Shown: positions 7,955 through 18,071, counted from the first letter of the stretch. The stretch is DNA of 33,047 nt from Helicobacter sp. 11-8110 (GCF_003288905.1 NZ_NHYL01000013.1:1-33047), one strand, 5' to 3'. Made by a program: numbers and translations. The notes: a model not told the origin generated them from the letters alone.

Positions 7955-9007
7955 TTAGACTTCAAAAAATTCTCGATACCATTTTACAAAGTTTTTAATT
8001 CCTGTTTGAATGGAAGTGTTAGGTTTGTAGTTTAGCTCACTAACTAAGTCATCGACATTAGCATAAGTCGCAGGGACATCCCCGGCTTGTAGAGGGAGCA
8101 TATTTTTCTTAGCAACTTTGCCAACTTCTTTTTCAATAGCTTCAATAAAATCCATCAGTTTAACGGGATTGTTATTGCCAATATTATAGATTTTATAAGG
8201 TGCTTTTGAGCTGTGTGGATCTGGATTCTTGCCATTCCATTGTGGATTTGGCGTAGGGACATTATCAATCACTCTTACAACACCCTCTACAATGTCATCA
8301 ATATAAGTAAAATCTCTTAGCATTTCTCCGTGATTAAAAACATCAATGGGTTTATCTTCTAAAATGGCTTTGGTAAAGAGAAATAATGCCATATCAGGAC
8401 GCCCCCAAGGACCATAAACGGTGAAAAATCGTAATCCAGTTGTAGGAAGATTGAAAAGGTAAGAGTAAGTGTGAGCCATTAATTCATTACTTTTTTTACT
8501 TGCTGCATAAAGACTAATAGGATGATCTACATTATCGCTTGTGCTAAAAGGCATTGATTCATTAAGCCCATACACCGAAGAGCTTGAAGCATAGGCTAAA
8601 TGTTTAATGTTATGATGTCTGCAAGCTTCTAAAATATTTACAAAGCCTACAATATTGCTATCAATATAGGCATATGGATTAACCAAAGAATACCGCACCC
8701 CAGCTTGTGCAGCAAGATTACAAACTTTATCAAACTTTTCTTTTTCAAAGAGCGAAAAAAGTTTCTCTTTATCTTCTAATTTGAGGTTGATAAAGCGATA
8801 ATTGGGATATTTCTCACTTTGAATAAGAGTATTGTATGCAATTTTTTCTTGTAAAATTCCGGCATTTTGTAGTCTGCCATATTTGATTTTTATATCATAA
8901 TAATCATTAATGCAGTCAAGTCCAATGACTTCATCTCCTCTTTGAATAAGCTTCAATGCAAGAAATGAACCAATAAATCCTGCCGTTCCTGTAACTAAGA
9001 TTTTCAT
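7955..9007 (-). CDS. NAD-dependent UDP-sugar epimerase, probably UDP-glucuronate 4-epimerase
   Basis: This is an extended short-chain dehydrogenase of 350 residues. The Rossmann motif is TGTAGFIGS at the N-terminus, and the catalytic YAASK with the preceding SSSVYG lies near 135-160. [18 protein letters not shown] after strand 2 is the pattern typical of UDP-glucuronate 4-epimerases (CapI/LspL group). [19 protein letters not shown] and [13 protein letters not shown] complete the substrate side. It would supply UDP-galacturonate for lipopolysaccharide, capsule or glycoprotein glycan. Its ATG overlaps the stop of the upstream aminotransferase by four bases (ATGA), so both are translated together. 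The precise sugar is inferred from sequence pattern only; UDP-GlcNAc or UDP-Glc specificity is less likely. Confidence 0.88.
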   Translation of the reverse strand: MKILVTGTAGFIGSFLALKLIQRGDEVIGLDCINDYYDIKIKYGRLQNAGILQEKIAYNTLIQSEKYPNYRFINLKLEDKEKLFSLFEKEKFDKVCNLAAQAGVRYSLVNPYAYIDSNIVGFVNILEACRHHNIKHLAYASSSSVYGLNESMPFSTSDNVDHPISLYAASKKSNELMAHTYSYLFNLPTTGLRFFTVYGPWGRPDMALFLFTKAILEDKPIDVFNHGEMLRDFTYIDDIVEGVVRVIDNVPTPNPQWNGKNPDPHSSKAPYKIYNIGNNNPVKLMDFIEAIEKEVGKVAKKNMLPLQAGDVPATYANVDDLVSELNYKPNTSIQTGIKNFVKWYREFFEV

Positions 9008-10128
9008 TTTTGCCCTTGATTTTTGATTTTATAATATTGTTCTAGGAAAATTTGATTGGCAAAACCATTAAACTTGCGTCGCCCAATTTTTTCAAGGCTT
9101 AACTCAATAGCATTAATAACCCAAGAAATTTCACTTAAAGGCACCATTCCCATATGATTGATTCTAAAGATTTTACCCTTTAGATGATCTTGTCCTCCAG
9201 CTATATTAACAGAAAATTCATTTTTAAGAATCTTTCTAATCTCATCACTTTGTTCATCGGCAATTGTAGTCATTGCAAGGGCGGGTATTGTAGGATAGAT
9301 TCTTAAATTAATTCCCTCTAATGCTGTATCGCAAGCTAGAGATCTTGCTTTGGTGTCTTTATAAATATTTTCAAAGCCGATTCTTTTTGCCTCTTGTAAA
9401 AACGCACAAAGTCCTATGATGATGGTTGTTGGTGCTGTCCAAGCAGTAGTATTTTTTATTTGATTTTTAAGTTCGGTTTTAAGATTGAAATAGAATCCCA
9501 CATTGCGTCTTTCTATTTTTTCAATAGCCTTTTGACTAAGTCCTATAATACTCATACCAGGAGGAAGCATAAAAGCCTTTTGCGAACCACCGATGAGTGC
9601 ATCAACACAACTAACATCAAGAGGTTCTACTCCCATAGCCGTGATTCCATCAACAATAACCATAATTTCAGGATTAAAGTCTTTAATGGCTTTGGCAATA
9701 ATTTCATAAGAATGTCTTAAGCCACCTGCACTCTCACACACTTGGATACAAAAAGCATCAATTTCGGGATTATTGTTTAAGGCTTCCATTACCGAATCTA
9801 GACTTGCAGGAATATCCCATGGATTTTTGATTTCAATACAAGGGATTCCAAAGCTATTGGCGATTTTTCCAAATCTTTCTCCAAATTTTCCACTATTAAT
9901 GCTAAGAAGTTTGTTTTCGCAAAGCGAGGTTACACACGCTTCCATTGCTCCACTTCCAGAGCTTGCAAGCATTAAAACTTCTTGTGTTTTTAGCATTTCT
10001 TTAAGAAGATTCCTTGTGGTAGCAAAAATTTCTTCAAATTCTTGTGTGCGATGATGGATGGTTGGAGCACTCATTGCAAGACGCACAAATTCAGGGGTAG
10101 GAGTAGGTCCTGGAGTAAAAAGTAACAT
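9004..10128 (-). CDS. Class V aminotransferase (alanine/serine-glyoxylate or -pyruvate type)
   Basis: This is a PLP enzyme of 374 residues. The N-terminus [30 protein letters not shown] and [11 protein letters not shown] (about 55-65) are typical of the alanine-glyoxylate/serine-pyruvate aminotransferase group. The PLP aspartate lies in [14 protein letters not shown], and the Schiff-base lysine in [12 protein letters not shown] near 200. FRINHMGMV near the C-terminus is the usual ending. It is first gene of a two-gene minus-strand unit with the epimerase (4-nt overlap). That pairing does not clarify the substrate: it could serve Ser/Gly metabolism or another amino donor reaction. The Mu-like or glycan context gives no further help. 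Confidence 0.87.
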   Translation of the reverse strand: MLLFTPGPTPTPEFVRLAMSAPTIHHRTQEFEEIFATTRNLLKEMLKTQEVLMLASSGSGAMEACVTSLCENKLLSINSGKFGERFGKIANSFGIPCIEIKNPWDIPASLDSVMEALNNNPEIDAFCIQVCESAGGLRHSYEIIAKAIKDFNPEIMVIVDGITAMGVEPLDVSCVDALIGGSQKAFMLPPGMSIIGLSQKAIEKIERRNVGFYFNLKTELKNQIKNTTAWTAPTTIIIGLCAFLQEAKRIGFENIYKDTKARSLACDTALEGINLRIYPTIPALAMTTIADEQSDEIRKILKNEFSVNIAGGQDHLKGKIFRINHMGMVPLSEISWVINAIELSLEKIGRRKFNGFANQIFLEQYYKIKNQGQK

Positions 10129-10350
10129 GTTTTATATCCTTTAGAAATATAGAGTATAAAGTGCAAAATTATACCAATAAAATTTAAAGGGAGTTTTAAA
10201 GGAATTAATATAGAAATTTGAAATTTATATTAGAGTTTAAAAATGCTGTGAAGTAGAAAATTAAGCAAAAATATCATAAAATTGTAATACTTCAAATAAA
10301 ATAATCACAAAACTTTATGTTTTTAAAGAATATTTTAAAGTAAGGCTTTT

Positions 10351-10356
10351 TACAAT
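10351..10356 (+). promoter_or_regulatory. Probable -10 of the liv operon
   Basis: TACAAT follows the T-rich stretch GGCTTTT. The predicted start is near 10363, about 28 nt before the livJ ATG, whose ribosome site GGGAG lies at 10378-10382. The 262-bp gap from 10129 also holds the divergent promoter of the aminotransferase. No other conserved element stands out. Confidence 0.4.
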
Positions 10357-10390
10357 AAGAGCTTTTAAAAATATTTTGGGAGTTGTTCAA

Positions 10391-11494
10391 ATGAAAAAGA
10401 TTTTTTTATCAATGGCTTTAGCAAGTAGTTTTATGTTTGCAGAAGAAGTTAAAATTGGTGTTGTGTTACCTGTTAGTGGTGCTGTTGGTGGTTTTGGTGA
10501 GCTTGGTAAGCGTGGGATTGATCTTGCTTATAAAGCACAAAATAAAACAAAAAATGGAGATCCTATTAAGATTGTTTTTGTGGATAATAAAAGCGATAAG
10601 ATTGAATCGGCTAATGCTATGCAAAAGCTAGTTTCTAGTGATAAGGTTAGTGTTGTTATTGGTCCTATGATTTCAACTAATGCACTTGCTATGACAAAGA
10701 TTGCCGATGATAATCAAACCCCACTTATTGCACCAGTTGCAACTAATGATAGAGTAACAAAGGGTAAAAAATTTGTTTCAAGAATCTCTTTTGCAGATAG
10801 TTTCCAAGGGATTATAGCGGCAAATTTAGCTTTTAAAGATTTAGGAGCCAAGAAAGCTGCAATATTATTTGATAATAGCAGTGATTATTCTATAGGGCTA
10901 ACAAAGTCTTTTAGGAATCAGTTTAAAAAGCTAGGCGGACAAATTGCAATTGAAACAAATGCTCAAGCAGGAACTAAAGACTTTAAAGCGCAACTTTCAA
11001 GCATTAAAGCAGCTAATCCTGATGTTTTATATTTGCCAATTTATTATAATGAAGGTGCTTTGATTGCTTTACAAGCCAAACAGCTTGGAATCTCAATCCC
11101 TACAATTGGTGGTGATGGATTAGTTTCTAATCAAATCTTTTTTGATGTAGCAAAAGAAGCGGGTGAAGGTTATATGGTAACTGATTATTATTCTACAAGT
11201 TCTAAGCAAACACCCAAAGGCGAGGCGTTTATCAAAGAATATGAAGCCACTTATAATGAACCTGTAAGCACTTTTAGTGCTATGCTTGCAGATGCTTATG
11301 GAATAGCAGTGGCTGCTATTGAAGAATGTGGGGCTCAAGATCGGGTATGTATTAATGATAAGATTCGTAATGTAAAAGATTATGAAGGAATTAGTGGTAA
11401 ATTTTCACTTCAAAATGGTGAGGCAATCCGTAGCGCTGTTATTAATCAAGTTCAAAATGGTAAATTAGTTTATAAAACAACAATTGAACCATAA
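10391..11494 (+). CDS. livJ: Branched-chain amino acid ABC transporter, periplasmic binding protein
   Basis: ATG 10391 is chosen because GGGAG lies 8 nt before it and it begins a clean signal peptide (MKKIFLSMALASSFMFA, cleavage before EEVKIG). The mature protein of about 350 residues has the type I periplasmic fold: KIGVVLPVSGAVGGFGELG at strand 1, VVIGPMISTNALAM near 100, and VLYLPIYYNEGALIALQAKQ near 220. This matches the LivJ/LivK (Leu/Ile/Val-binding) family, which binds aliphatic amino acids in the periplasm and docks on LivH/LivM. It opens a five-gene operon with very short gaps. Members of this family can bind other amino acids or amides, so Leu/Ile/Val is inferred from the complete liv operon. 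Confidence 0.93.
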   Translation: MKKIFLSMALASSFMFAEEVKIGVVLPVSGAVGGFGELGKRGIDLAYKAQNKTKNGDPIKIVFVDNKSDKIESANAMQKLVSSDKVSVVIGPMISTNALAMTKIADDNQTPLIAPVATNDRVTKGKKFVSRISFADSFQGIIAANLAFKDLGAKKAAILFDNSSDYSIGLTKSFRNQFKKLGGQIAIETNAQAGTKDFKAQLSSIKAANPDVLYLPIYYNEGALIALQAKQLGISIPTIGGDGLVSNQIFFDVAKEAGEGYMVTDYYSTSSKQTPKGEAFIKEYEATYNEPVSTFSAMLADAYGIAVAAIEECGAQDRVCINDKIRNVKDYEGISGKFSLQNGEAIRSAVINQVQNGKLVYKTTIEP

Positions 11495-11503
11495 GGTAAT
11501 ATT

Positions 11504-12403
11504 TTGGATATTTTGACTTTTATACAACAATGTATTAATGGATTGAGTCTTGGGAGTATGTATGCGCTTATAGCCATTGGTTATACAATGGTTTATGGGT
11601 GTTTGCGTTTGATTAACTTTGCTCATGCTGATATTATTATGGTTGGAGCATTTTTGAGCTTTTTTGCAGTAAGCTCCCTTGGGCTCCCTTTTTATGCTTC
11701 AGTTATTTTTGCAGTTTTAGCCTGTATGCTTTTGGGAGTGGGGATTGATAGAATAGCTTATCTTCCCTTGCGCTCTGCACCTAGAATCTCCATGTTGATT
11801 ACCGCAATTGGCGTTAGTTTCTTTTTGGAAAATATTTTTAATGTTTTGTTTGGTTCAACTCCACGTTTTTTTAGCTCTCCAGAATTTTTTACAAAAACTT
11901 TTAGTTTTTCTAATATTAGCATCACTTATATTACAATAATTGTTCCTATAGTAACCTTGTTTTTATTGGTAGTGTTGTTACAGTTTTTGTATCGAACAAA
12001 GCAAGGAATGGCTATTAGAGCCACCGCATTTGACATTAATACAGTGCGATTAATGGGTATTAATGTAAATAATATCATTGGACTTGTTTTTATTATTGGG
12101 AGTGCTTTAGCAGGGATTGGCGGAATCTTTTATGCCATTTCTTATCCTACTATTGATCCATTAATGGGAGTTATGATTGGTTTAAAAGCTTTTGCTGCAG
12201 CGGTTTTAGGTGGAATTGGAAGTGTGGGTGGTGCAGTGCTTGGTGGATTTATTTTGGGCTTTACTGAAGTAATGGCAGTGGCTGTATTCCCAGAGCTTGG
12301 AGGATATAAAGATGCTTTTGCATTTTTATTTTTGATTCTTGTTTTGCTTTTCCGTCCGGTTGGAATCATGGGCGATTGGCGTTTAGAAAAAAGTCGTTTT
12401 TAA
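11504..12403 (+). CDS. livH: Branched-chain amino acid ABC transporter permease LivH
   Basis: An inner-membrane permease of 299 residues with about eight hydrophobic segments. It begins MDILTFIQQCINGLSLGSM at a TTG codon with AAGG 7 nt before it, overlapping the end of livJ; the N-terminal motif NGLSLGSMYALIAIGYTMVYG fits LivH, and no ATG gives as complete a protein. GIGGIFYAISYP and GLKAFAAAVLGGIGSVGGAV (about 225-245) form the conserved cytoplasmic loop that contacts the ATPases. The gene sits between livJ and livM in the standard order. Confidence 0.94.
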   Translation: MDILTFIQQCINGLSLGSMYALIAIGYTMVYGCLRLINFAHADIIMVGAFLSFFAVSSLGLPFYASVIFAVLACMLLGVGIDRIAYLPLRSAPRISMLITAIGVSFFLENIFNVLFGSTPRFFSSPEFFTKTFSFSNISITYITIIVPIVTLFLLVVLLQFLYRTKQGMAIRATAFDINTVRLMGINVNNIIGLVFIIGSALAGIGGIFYAISYPTIDPLMGVMIGLKAFAAAVLGGIGSVGGAVLGGFILGFTEVMAVAVFPELGGYKDAFAFLFLILVLLFRPVGIMGDWRLEKSRF

Positions 12404-12419
12404 TAGGGGATTTAAGATA

Positions 12420-13619
12420 ATGAACAAATGGCAGAAATTTTATGATTCAAACCCTGTAAGTGCGACTTTAGGTGGGCATTTTTTACTTTATGTTAGTGTG
12501 ATTGTAGTTTTGTTTTTAGCACAATGCTTTTTAAATGACTATGTCTTAAGAATTTTTAATAACATTTTGATTTTTATTATCCTTGCTGTGAGTTATAACT
12601 TGATTAATGGTGTAACAGGGCAGCTTTCTTTGGAGCCTAATGGCTTTGTGGCAATTGGGGCTTACATTACAGCTTTAATGCTTTTAGACGAAGATTCAAA
12701 GCTTGGAATGTTTGATTTAGCCGATCCACATCCTTTTGTTCTAAGCATGAATAGTGAATTGCTTCCTGCTTTGCTTTGTAGTGGATTAGTGGCGGCTTTT
12801 ATTGCTGTTTTGTTGGCTTTTCCTGTCTTTAGAGTAAGAGGTGATTATTTGGCTATTGTAACTTTGGGTTTTGGTTTTATTATTAAAATTTTAGCAATTA
12901 ATAATCCTGAATGGACAAATGGCGCAATTGGGTTAAATGAGATTCCAAATAATGCTGATTCTGTGGTGGGTGGATTGCGAAGTTTAATGCAAGGCTGGAT
13001 AGCTTCTCCAAATATTCCTGAATTCCTTAAAGAGTCTTTGGCTTTTGTCTATAAACATTCTTTTGAAAATGGTGCGGACATTACCGTGCTTTTTTGGAGT
13101 GGTATTTTAGCAGTAGCAGCAGTTATTTTGATTTTGCAAGTTGTGTCTTCTAAGTATGGCAGAGCGATGAAAGCAGTCAGAGATGATGAAGATGCTGCTA
13201 TTGCCATGGGTGTTAATACTTTTAAAATCAAAACTTTTGCCTTTTCTACGAGTGCGTTTTTAGAAGGGGTTGGAGGTGGATTAATGGCAGCTTTATTGAC
13301 CACCATCGATCCTAAAATTTTTGGTTTTGAGCTAACTTTTCAGCTTTTAATTATCATTGTGCTTGGTGGGCTTGGTAGCACAAGTGGTGCGATTTTGGGT
13401 GCCATTTTGGTTATTGGTGGAGGAGAGTGGCTTAGATTTTTAGATCAACCTTTGGTGTTTTTTGGGACAGATTTTGGAACCTATCCTGGTTTAAGAATGG
13501 TATTTTTCTCTTTGATTTTACTTGTTATTATGCTTTTTGCAAGAGAAGGAATCATGGGTAAAAAGGAAATATGGGATTTGAAACCTAGATTTTTTGGAAT
13601 CTTTGGCAGGAGAGCGTGA
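12420..13619 (+). CDS. livM: Branched-chain amino acid ABC transporter permease LivM
   Basis: The second membrane permease of the transporter, with 399 residues and about nine to ten hydrophobic stretches. Family landmarks are SYNLINGVTGQLSLEPNGFV near 60-80, VRGDYLAIVTLGFG near 140, the large EAA-like loop GRAMKAVRDDEDAAIAMGVN near 240, and GGLGSTSGAILGAILVIGG near 315. A 55-residue or so extracytoplasmic insertion (around DLADPHPFVLSMNSELLP) makes it slightly longer than many LivM proteins. It starts 16 nt after livH and its stop overlaps the livG start. Confidence 0.94.
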   Translation: MNKWQKFYDSNPVSATLGGHFLLYVSVIVVLFLAQCFLNDYVLRIFNNILIFIILAVSYNLINGVTGQLSLEPNGFVAIGAYITALMLLDEDSKLGMFDLADPHPFVLSMNSELLPALLCSGLVAAFIAVLLAFPVFRVRGDYLAIVTLGFGFIIKILAINNPEWTNGAIGLNEIPNNADSVVGGLRSLMQGWIASPNIPEFLKESLAFVYKHSFENGADITVLFWSGILAVAAVILILQVVSSKYGRAMKAVRDDEDAAIAMGVNTFKIKTFAFSTSAFLEGVGGGLMAALLTTIDPKIFGFELTFQLLIIIVLGGLGSTSGAILGAILVIGGGEWLRFLDQPLVFFGTDFGTYPGLRMVFFSLILLVIMLFAREGIMGKKEIWDLKPRFFGIFGRRA

Positions 13620-14392
13620 TGGCATTACTAGAGTTAGAGAATGTAAGTATTGCTTTTGGTGGATTAAAGGCGATTGATAATGTAAGTTTTAAAGTAAAAG
13701 AAGATACGATTTTTGGATTAATTGGTCCAAATGGTGCAGGTAAAACCACGATGTTTAATATTATTACTGCTAATTATAAGCCCACAAGTGGCAAAGTAAC
13801 ATTTTGTGGGCGAAATATTTCTAGATTTAAACCTAATACTATTGTTAATTTAGGTATAGCAAGAACTTTTCAAAATATACGACTTTTTACTTCAATGAGT
13901 GTGTTAGAGAATGTTATGATTGGATTACACAATGAAGCAAAATATAGTTTTTTTGAAGCAATGTTTAGAGTGGGTAGATATTTTAAAGAAGAAAAAAGAA
14001 TCAAAAACAAAGCAATTGAGTTGCTAGAATATTTGGGACTTGGAGATAAGATTAATTTGCCTGCTAATTCTTTGAGTTATGGAAATAGTCGTAAGGTTGA
14101 AATTGCAAGAGCATTAGCCACTAACCCTAAAATGCTTTTGTTAGATGAACCTGCAGCGGGTATGAATCCAAAAGAAACCGAAGAATTATGTGAGTTAATT
14201 TTAAAAATGAAAAAAGACTTTAATTTAAGTGTGTTGTTGATTGAACATGATATGCCTTTTGTAAATAAGCTTTGTTCTGAAGTATTGGTTTTGGATTATG
14301 GTAAAAAGCTCTTTAGTGGAACACCCCAAGAAGCGATTAATGATAAGCAGGTTATTACTGCATATTTAGGGGATTATTATGCTAAAAATTGA
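13619..14392 (+). CDS. livG: Branched-chain amino acid ABC transporter ATPase LivG
   Basis: Cytosolic ATPase energising the LivHM channel. ATG 13619 overlaps the livM TGA and has CAGGAG at 6-nt spacing; a GTG at 13616 is too close to that site. The 257-residue protein shows Walker A GPNGAGKTT (about 37-45), the LivG insertion (RTFQNIRLFTSMSVLENVMIG), signature LSYGNSRKVEIARAL, Walker B MLLLDEPAAGMNPKE and the H-loop LIEHDM. The signature motif has N-S-R where most relatives have Q-Q-R, a minor variation. It overlaps livF by 14 nt. Confidence 0.95.
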   Translation: MALLELENVSIAFGGLKAIDNVSFKVKEDTIFGLIGPNGAGKTTMFNIITANYKPTSGKVTFCGRNISRFKPNTIVNLGIARTFQNIRLFTSMSVLENVMIGLHNEAKYSFFEAMFRVGRYFKEEKRIKNKAIELLEYLGLGDKINLPANSLSYGNSRKVEIARALATNPKMLLLDEPAAGMNPKETEELCELILKMKKDFNLSVLLIEHDMPFVNKLCSEVLVLDYGKKLFSGTPQEAINDKQVITAYLGDYYAKN

Positions 14393-15074
14393 AAATCTAG
14401 AAGTCTATTATGGCTTAATTGCCGGATTAAAAGGGATTAATTTTCATATTGAAGAGCACGAGATTATTACGCTTATTGGAAGCAATGGTGCAGGAAAAAC
14501 TTCAACTCTCAATGGAATTGTCCATAGTGTTAAAACCAAGGGAAAAGTTTATTTTTTTGGAGCGGATATTTCAAATATTCCTACTCATAAAATTATTCAG
14601 CGAGGAATCGCTCTTGTCCCAGAAGGAAGACATATTTTTGTAAATCTTAGTGTGGATGAGAATTTGAGAATAGGCGCTTATAATAATGATGAAAATTTTT
14701 TAGCAATGAAAGAAAAAATGTATTCTCTTTTTCCTCGCTTAAAAGAGCGTTATAAACAAATGGCAGGCACAATGAGTGGTGGAGAGCAACAAATGCTTGC
14801 TATTGCTAGAGCGTTAATGAGTGAGCCAAAGCTTTTGATGCTTGATGAGCCAAGCCTTGGATTGGCACCTAAAGTGGTGGGAGAACTCTTTGAGATTATT
14901 AGTAATTTAAGGGAGAATGGCATTACGATTTTATTAGTAGAGCAAAATGCCTTTGCAGCTTTGAGAGTGGCAAATAGGGCTTATGTTCTTGAAAATGGTA
15001 GAATTACAATGGATGGTGATGCAAAAGATATTTTGCAAAACCCAGAAATTAAAAAACTTTATTTGGGTGGATAA
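14379..15074 (+). CDS. livF: Branched-chain amino acid ABC transporter ATPase LivF
   Basis: The second ATPase of the transporter, pairing with LivG. At 231 residues it shows Walker A GSNGAGKTSTLNGI (about 33-46), the typical LivF stretch GIALVPEGRHIFVNLSVDEN, signature MSGGEQQMLAIARALM, Walker B LLMLDEPSLGLAP and H/switch LLVEQNA. The start ATG lies inside livG, preceded by AGGGGA in livG coding sequence. It is the last gene of the liv operon; about 120 bp separate it from rplM and no strong terminator hairpin is visible, so some read-through is possible. Confidence 0.95.
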   Translation: MLKIENLEVYYGLIAGLKGINFHIEEHEIITLIGSNGAGKTSTLNGIVHSVKTKGKVYFFGADISNIPTHKIIQRGIALVPEGRHIFVNLSVDENLRIGAYNNDENFLAMKEKMYSLFPRLKERYKQMAGTMSGGEQQMLAIARALMSEPKLLMLDEPSLGLAPKVVGELFEIISNLRENGITILLVEQNAFAALRVANRAYVLENGRITMDGDAKDILQNPEIKKLYLGG

Positions 15075-15149
15075 TTAGAGAATTTTAATAGAAACGCTAA
15101 TTTTTAATTAAAAAAAACTTAATTTAAGTAAAAATTAATATTTTTTGAT

Positions 15150-15155
15150 TATAAT
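15150..15155 (+). promoter_or_regulatory. -10 of the rplM-rpsI operon
   Basis: A perfect TATAAT in TTTTTTGATTATAATTTC, preceded by strongly AT-rich DNA with short A/T phasing, is the standard housekeeping promoter style of this group. The start is expected near 15162, with AAAGG at 15185-15189 as ribosome site. Confidence 0.6.
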
Positions 15156-15195
15156 TTCAAGCTTTAATCAATGAATTTTATATAAAGGTAACGCA

Positions 15196-15615
15196 ATGAA
15201 TATTACCAAAATGGCAAAAGCCAATGAAATCAAACGCGAGTGGATTGTGCTTGATGCAGAGGGAAAAACTTTTGGACGCCTTATTACAGAGGTTGCAACA
15301 TTATTGAGAGGAAAGCATAAGCCTTGCTATACTCCAAATGTAGATTGTGGCGATTTTGTCGTTGTTATTAATGCACCTAAGGCAAAATTTAGTGGTATGA
15401 AGCTAGATGATAAAGAATATTTTACACATTCTGGTTATTTTGGAAGCACAAAATCCAAGACACTTAAAGAAATGCTAGAGAAACACCCAGAAAAACTTTA
15501 TAAATTAGCAGTTCGCGGTATGCTTCCTAAGACAAAGTTGGGTCGGGCAATGATTAAGAAGCTTAAAGTTTATTGTGATGCAAATCACCCTCACACTGCA
15601 CAAGTATCAAAGTAA
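15196..15615 (+). CDS. rplM: 50S ribosomal protein L13
   Basis: A 139-residue protein with the L13 pattern: WIVLDAEGKTFGRLITEVAT near the N-terminus, LLRGKHKPCYTPNVDCGDFV, YFTHSGYFG and VRGMLPKTKLGRAM near 110. It assembles early into the large ribosomal subunit. It is first gene of the conserved L13-S9 pair, with a 9-nt gap to rpsI, and has its own promoter at 15150. Confidence 0.98.
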   Translation: MNITKMAKANEIKREWIVLDAEGKTFGRLITEVATLLRGKHKPCYTPNVDCGDFVVVINAPKAKFSGMKLDDKEYFTHSGYFGSTKSKTLKEMLEKHPEKLYKLAVRGMLPKTKLGRAMIKKLKVYCDANHPHTAQVSK

Positions 15616-15624
15616 GGATAGAAA

Positions 15625-16014
15625 ATGGCAAAGATTTATGCAACAGGAAAAAGAAAAACAGCAATTGCTAAAGTATGGCTAACTACAGGAAGTGGAAAGC
15701 TTAGCATTAATGGTATGAGCTTGAATGATTGGTTAGGTGGTCATGAGGCTATTAAAATGAAAGTAATGCAGCCATTGCTTCTTACTAAGCAAGAAAAGAG
15801 TGTGGATATTGTTGCTACTGCAATGGGAAGTGGTTATTCTGCACAAGCAGAAGCATTGCGACATGGGATTTCAAAAGCATTAGCTGCTTATGATACAAAT
15901 TTTCGCGCTATTCTTAAGCCAAAAGGTTTGCTTACGAGAGATTCAAGAGTTGTTGAGCGCAAAAAATATGGTAAAAGAAAAGCAAGAAGAAGTCCTCAAT
16001 TCTCAAAAAGATAA
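15625..16014 (+). CDS. rpsI: 30S ribosomal protein S9
   Basis: A 129-residue protein with [15 protein letters not shown] at the start, the central [20 protein letters not shown], and the very basic C-terminus [17 protein letters not shown], whose final Lys-Arg reaches the ribosomal P site. AGG (15616-15618) precedes its ATG. Its last 47 bases are overlapped in another frame by the likely start of pglB, which ties oligosaccharyltransferase expression to the ribosomal operon. Confidence 0.98.
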   Translation: MAKIYATGKRKTAIAKVWLTTGSGKLSINGMSLNDWLGGHEAIKMKVMQPLLLTKQEKSVDIVATAMGSGYSAQAEALRHGISKALAAYDTNFRAILKPKGLLTRDSRVVERKKYGKRKARRSPQFSKR

Positions 16015-18070
16015 TCAATTTCCAAGCTTTGGCTTGGATTTTATCGCTCCTATTCTTAGAAATTTGAAAAATCACCTTTTTACTAGATTAATCTCTCACT
16101 CATTTTTCTGGCATTTTATTTTACTTTTTATCATTTTTTTATTGCCACTTTTATTTCACTATTTTGATTATTCGATACTTTCAAAAGATTCTCAAAATTT
16201 TTTTGAAAATACCTTAATACTTACTTCCTATGATTCTTATTTTTATGCCAAAGGGGTAAAAGAATTTTTAGAAACTTTTAATTTGAGTTTGCCTTATTTA
16301 TCTATTTTAGGCGGAATATTGACAAAAATTTTTGGACTTGAAAATACGCTAGTATGGAGCAGTGTTATTTTGAGTGCTAGTTTTGGTGTGGTGCTGTATT
16401 TTCTGATTTTTGCAGTTTTGGAATATTTGGGGATTCTTACCAAAAAAACTAATCAAATTTTTGCTTTTTTGGGTGCAATTCTTGGAGTATTATCACCACA
16501 TTTTTATCAACGCAATGGCGCTGGATATTTTGATACAGATATGCTAATACTCTCTTTGCCACTTTTAGCGGTCATTTGTCTTTGGCAATATCTTGTTAAA
16601 AGGCAGTTTTATTTTTTGGTTTTTTTTAGTCTTGCTACATTTTTATCAGTTGGTTGGCATAATGGAATCCAAAATCTTTTATTGGTTGGATTCTTATTGT
16701 ATGTGGGTTATGAGCTTTTTAACATTCTTTTTTTTAAACAAGCTAAAAGTCCGATTTTAGTTATTTCTAGTCTTTTTTTGATTGTTTTAAGCCCCTCTCC
16801 TTATAGTTTTTTTGTTTTATTATTAGCATTAATTGCTCTTTATTTTGAGAGATTAAAAATATCTTTGGTTGTTTTTTGTCTTGCTTGTGGTTATGCGTAT
16901 TTTTTCGGGCTTTTTAATCCGATGATTGCGCAGCTAAAGGCTTATTTGTTTGGTGAGATTCAATATTCTAAAGCTTTTATTTATGCCTCTGTGGTGGAGA
17001 GTATTTTAGAGACAAGCAAAGCAAATTTTGCAATTTTAATGCAAAGAAGTGGGGGAGTTGGGTTATTTTTTTTGGGATTAATTGGATTTGTTGGGTTTGG
17101 ATTTTATTACTCGCTTGTGAGAAAAAATTTTATTTATTTGTGTATTTTTTTATTTCCTTTTTTATTGTTAGGCTTTGCTACTTTAAAGCTTGGTGTGCGG
17201 TTTAGCTTTTTTTTATCACCCATTTTGGCTTTGGGGTGCGTGTTGTTGGTTGTTGGATTTTTGGGGATTATTCAGAGATTTTTAAAAATCATCTTGCTTG
17301 TTTTTGCTGGAATAGTAGCTATGTGGATTGCAAATTTGGAATATGAGATTCCAAAGCCTATTTTAAAAGCCCAAGAAATTGAAGCTTTTAAGGCATTGCC
17401 TTTTGGTTTAAATGATATTGTTTTTGTGTGGTGGGATTATGGCTATGCGCTAGAGTATTTTACGCAGGCACAAACATTGCTTCATGGTGGGCGTCATTCT
17501 GGGATTGTGAATTATCCAATCGCAGAAATTTTACTTAATCATTCAGAAATTTTAGGCAAGAATCTCTCTTTGCTTTTAGCGCAAAAAATGCAAGAGATTC
17601 CAAAAAGTCAGTGGAATCGGATTTTTGAAATCATTTTAAAACAAGAAAAAGAGACACCACAGGCTTTCTTGGGGAAATTGGCTTTGAATGATTTTAGGAT
17701 TAATTGCTATTTTAAAGGGGAAGTTTATTGGATTTTACCTAAGCGAATGTTGTTTTTAGCGGCAAATATTAATGGTTTTAGAAATATAGATTTAGAAAGC
17801 GGAAAAAGAATCAAAGAAGGGGTTTTTTTATATGAAAAAACAAATTCAAAAACAAAAGAAGAATATGTGTTGTTTAAAGATTTTTATTTAAAAAAGATTC
17901 AAAATGGCACTTTAGATGCCAAGCTTATTTTTAAAGATATACAATTTGTTATGGATTTTGATTATTTAAAAAGTAATTTGATACAATGGTTAGTTTTTAG
18001 AAATAATCCTATGATGAATTTAGTCTTTGAAAATGAGAGTATTTTAGTCTATCAAATACCAAAGGAATAA
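15968..18070 (+). CDS. pglB: N-linked oligosaccharyltransferase PglB
   Basis: A membrane enzyme that transfers a lipid-linked oligosaccharide to Asn in D/E-X-N-X-S/T sequons in the periplasm. ATG 15968 gives 700 residues (PglB of C. jejuni: 713); longer starts run back into the rpsI coding region. About 13 N-terminal hydrophobic segments are followed by a periplasmic domain. Metal/catalytic landmarks compare well with Campylobacter: [10 protein letters not shown] (near 55, matching SNDGYAFAEG), AGYFDTDML (near 180), an acidic EL5 loop with [10 protein letters not shown] then MQRSG, and [11 protein letters not shown] followed by LLHGGRHSG (near 490-515), the WWDYG sequon-binding motif. The glycosyltransferases that build the lipid-linked sugar are not in this window. 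The start lies inside rpsI and has only a weak ribosome site; the stop is one base from asnB. Confidence 0.95.
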   Translation: MVKEKQEEVLNSQKDNQFPSFGLDFIAPILRNLKNHLFTRLISHSFFWHFILLFIIFLLPLLFHYFDYSILSKDSQNFFENTLILTSYDSYFYAKGVKEFLETFNLSLPYLSILGGILTKIFGLENTLVWSSVILSASFGVVLYFLIFAVLEYLGILTKKTNQIFAFLGAILGVLSPHFYQRNGAGYFDTDMLILSLPLLAVICLWQYLVKRQFYFLVFFSLATFLSVGWHNGIQNLLLVGFLLYVGYELFNILFFKQAKSPILVISSLFLIVLSPSPYSFFVLLLALIALYFERLKISLVVFCLACGYAYFFGLFNPMIAQLKAYLFGEIQYSKAFIYASVVESILETSKANFAILMQRSGGVGLFFLGLIGFVGFGFYYSLVRKNFIYLCIFLFPFLLLGFATLKLGVRFSFFLSPILALGCVLLVVGFLGIIQRFLKIILLVFAGIVAMWIANLEYEIPKPILKAQEIEAFKALPFGLNDIVFVWWDYGYALEYFTQAQTLLHGGRHSGIVNYPIAEILLNHSEILGKNLSLLLAQKMQEIPKSQWNRIFEIILKQEKETPQAFLGKLALNDFRINCYFKGEVYWILPKRMLFLAANINGFRNIDLESGKRIKEGVFLYEKTNSKTKEEYVLFKDFYLKKIQNGTLDAKLIFKDIQFVMDFDYLKSNLIQWLVFRNNPMMNLVFENESILVYQIPKE

Positions 18071-18071
18071 A

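Noticed and set aside
9460-10054. Plus-strand open frames opposite the aminotransferase
   Set aside because: Shadow frames of a well-supported minus-strand gene; no ribosome site or family pattern.
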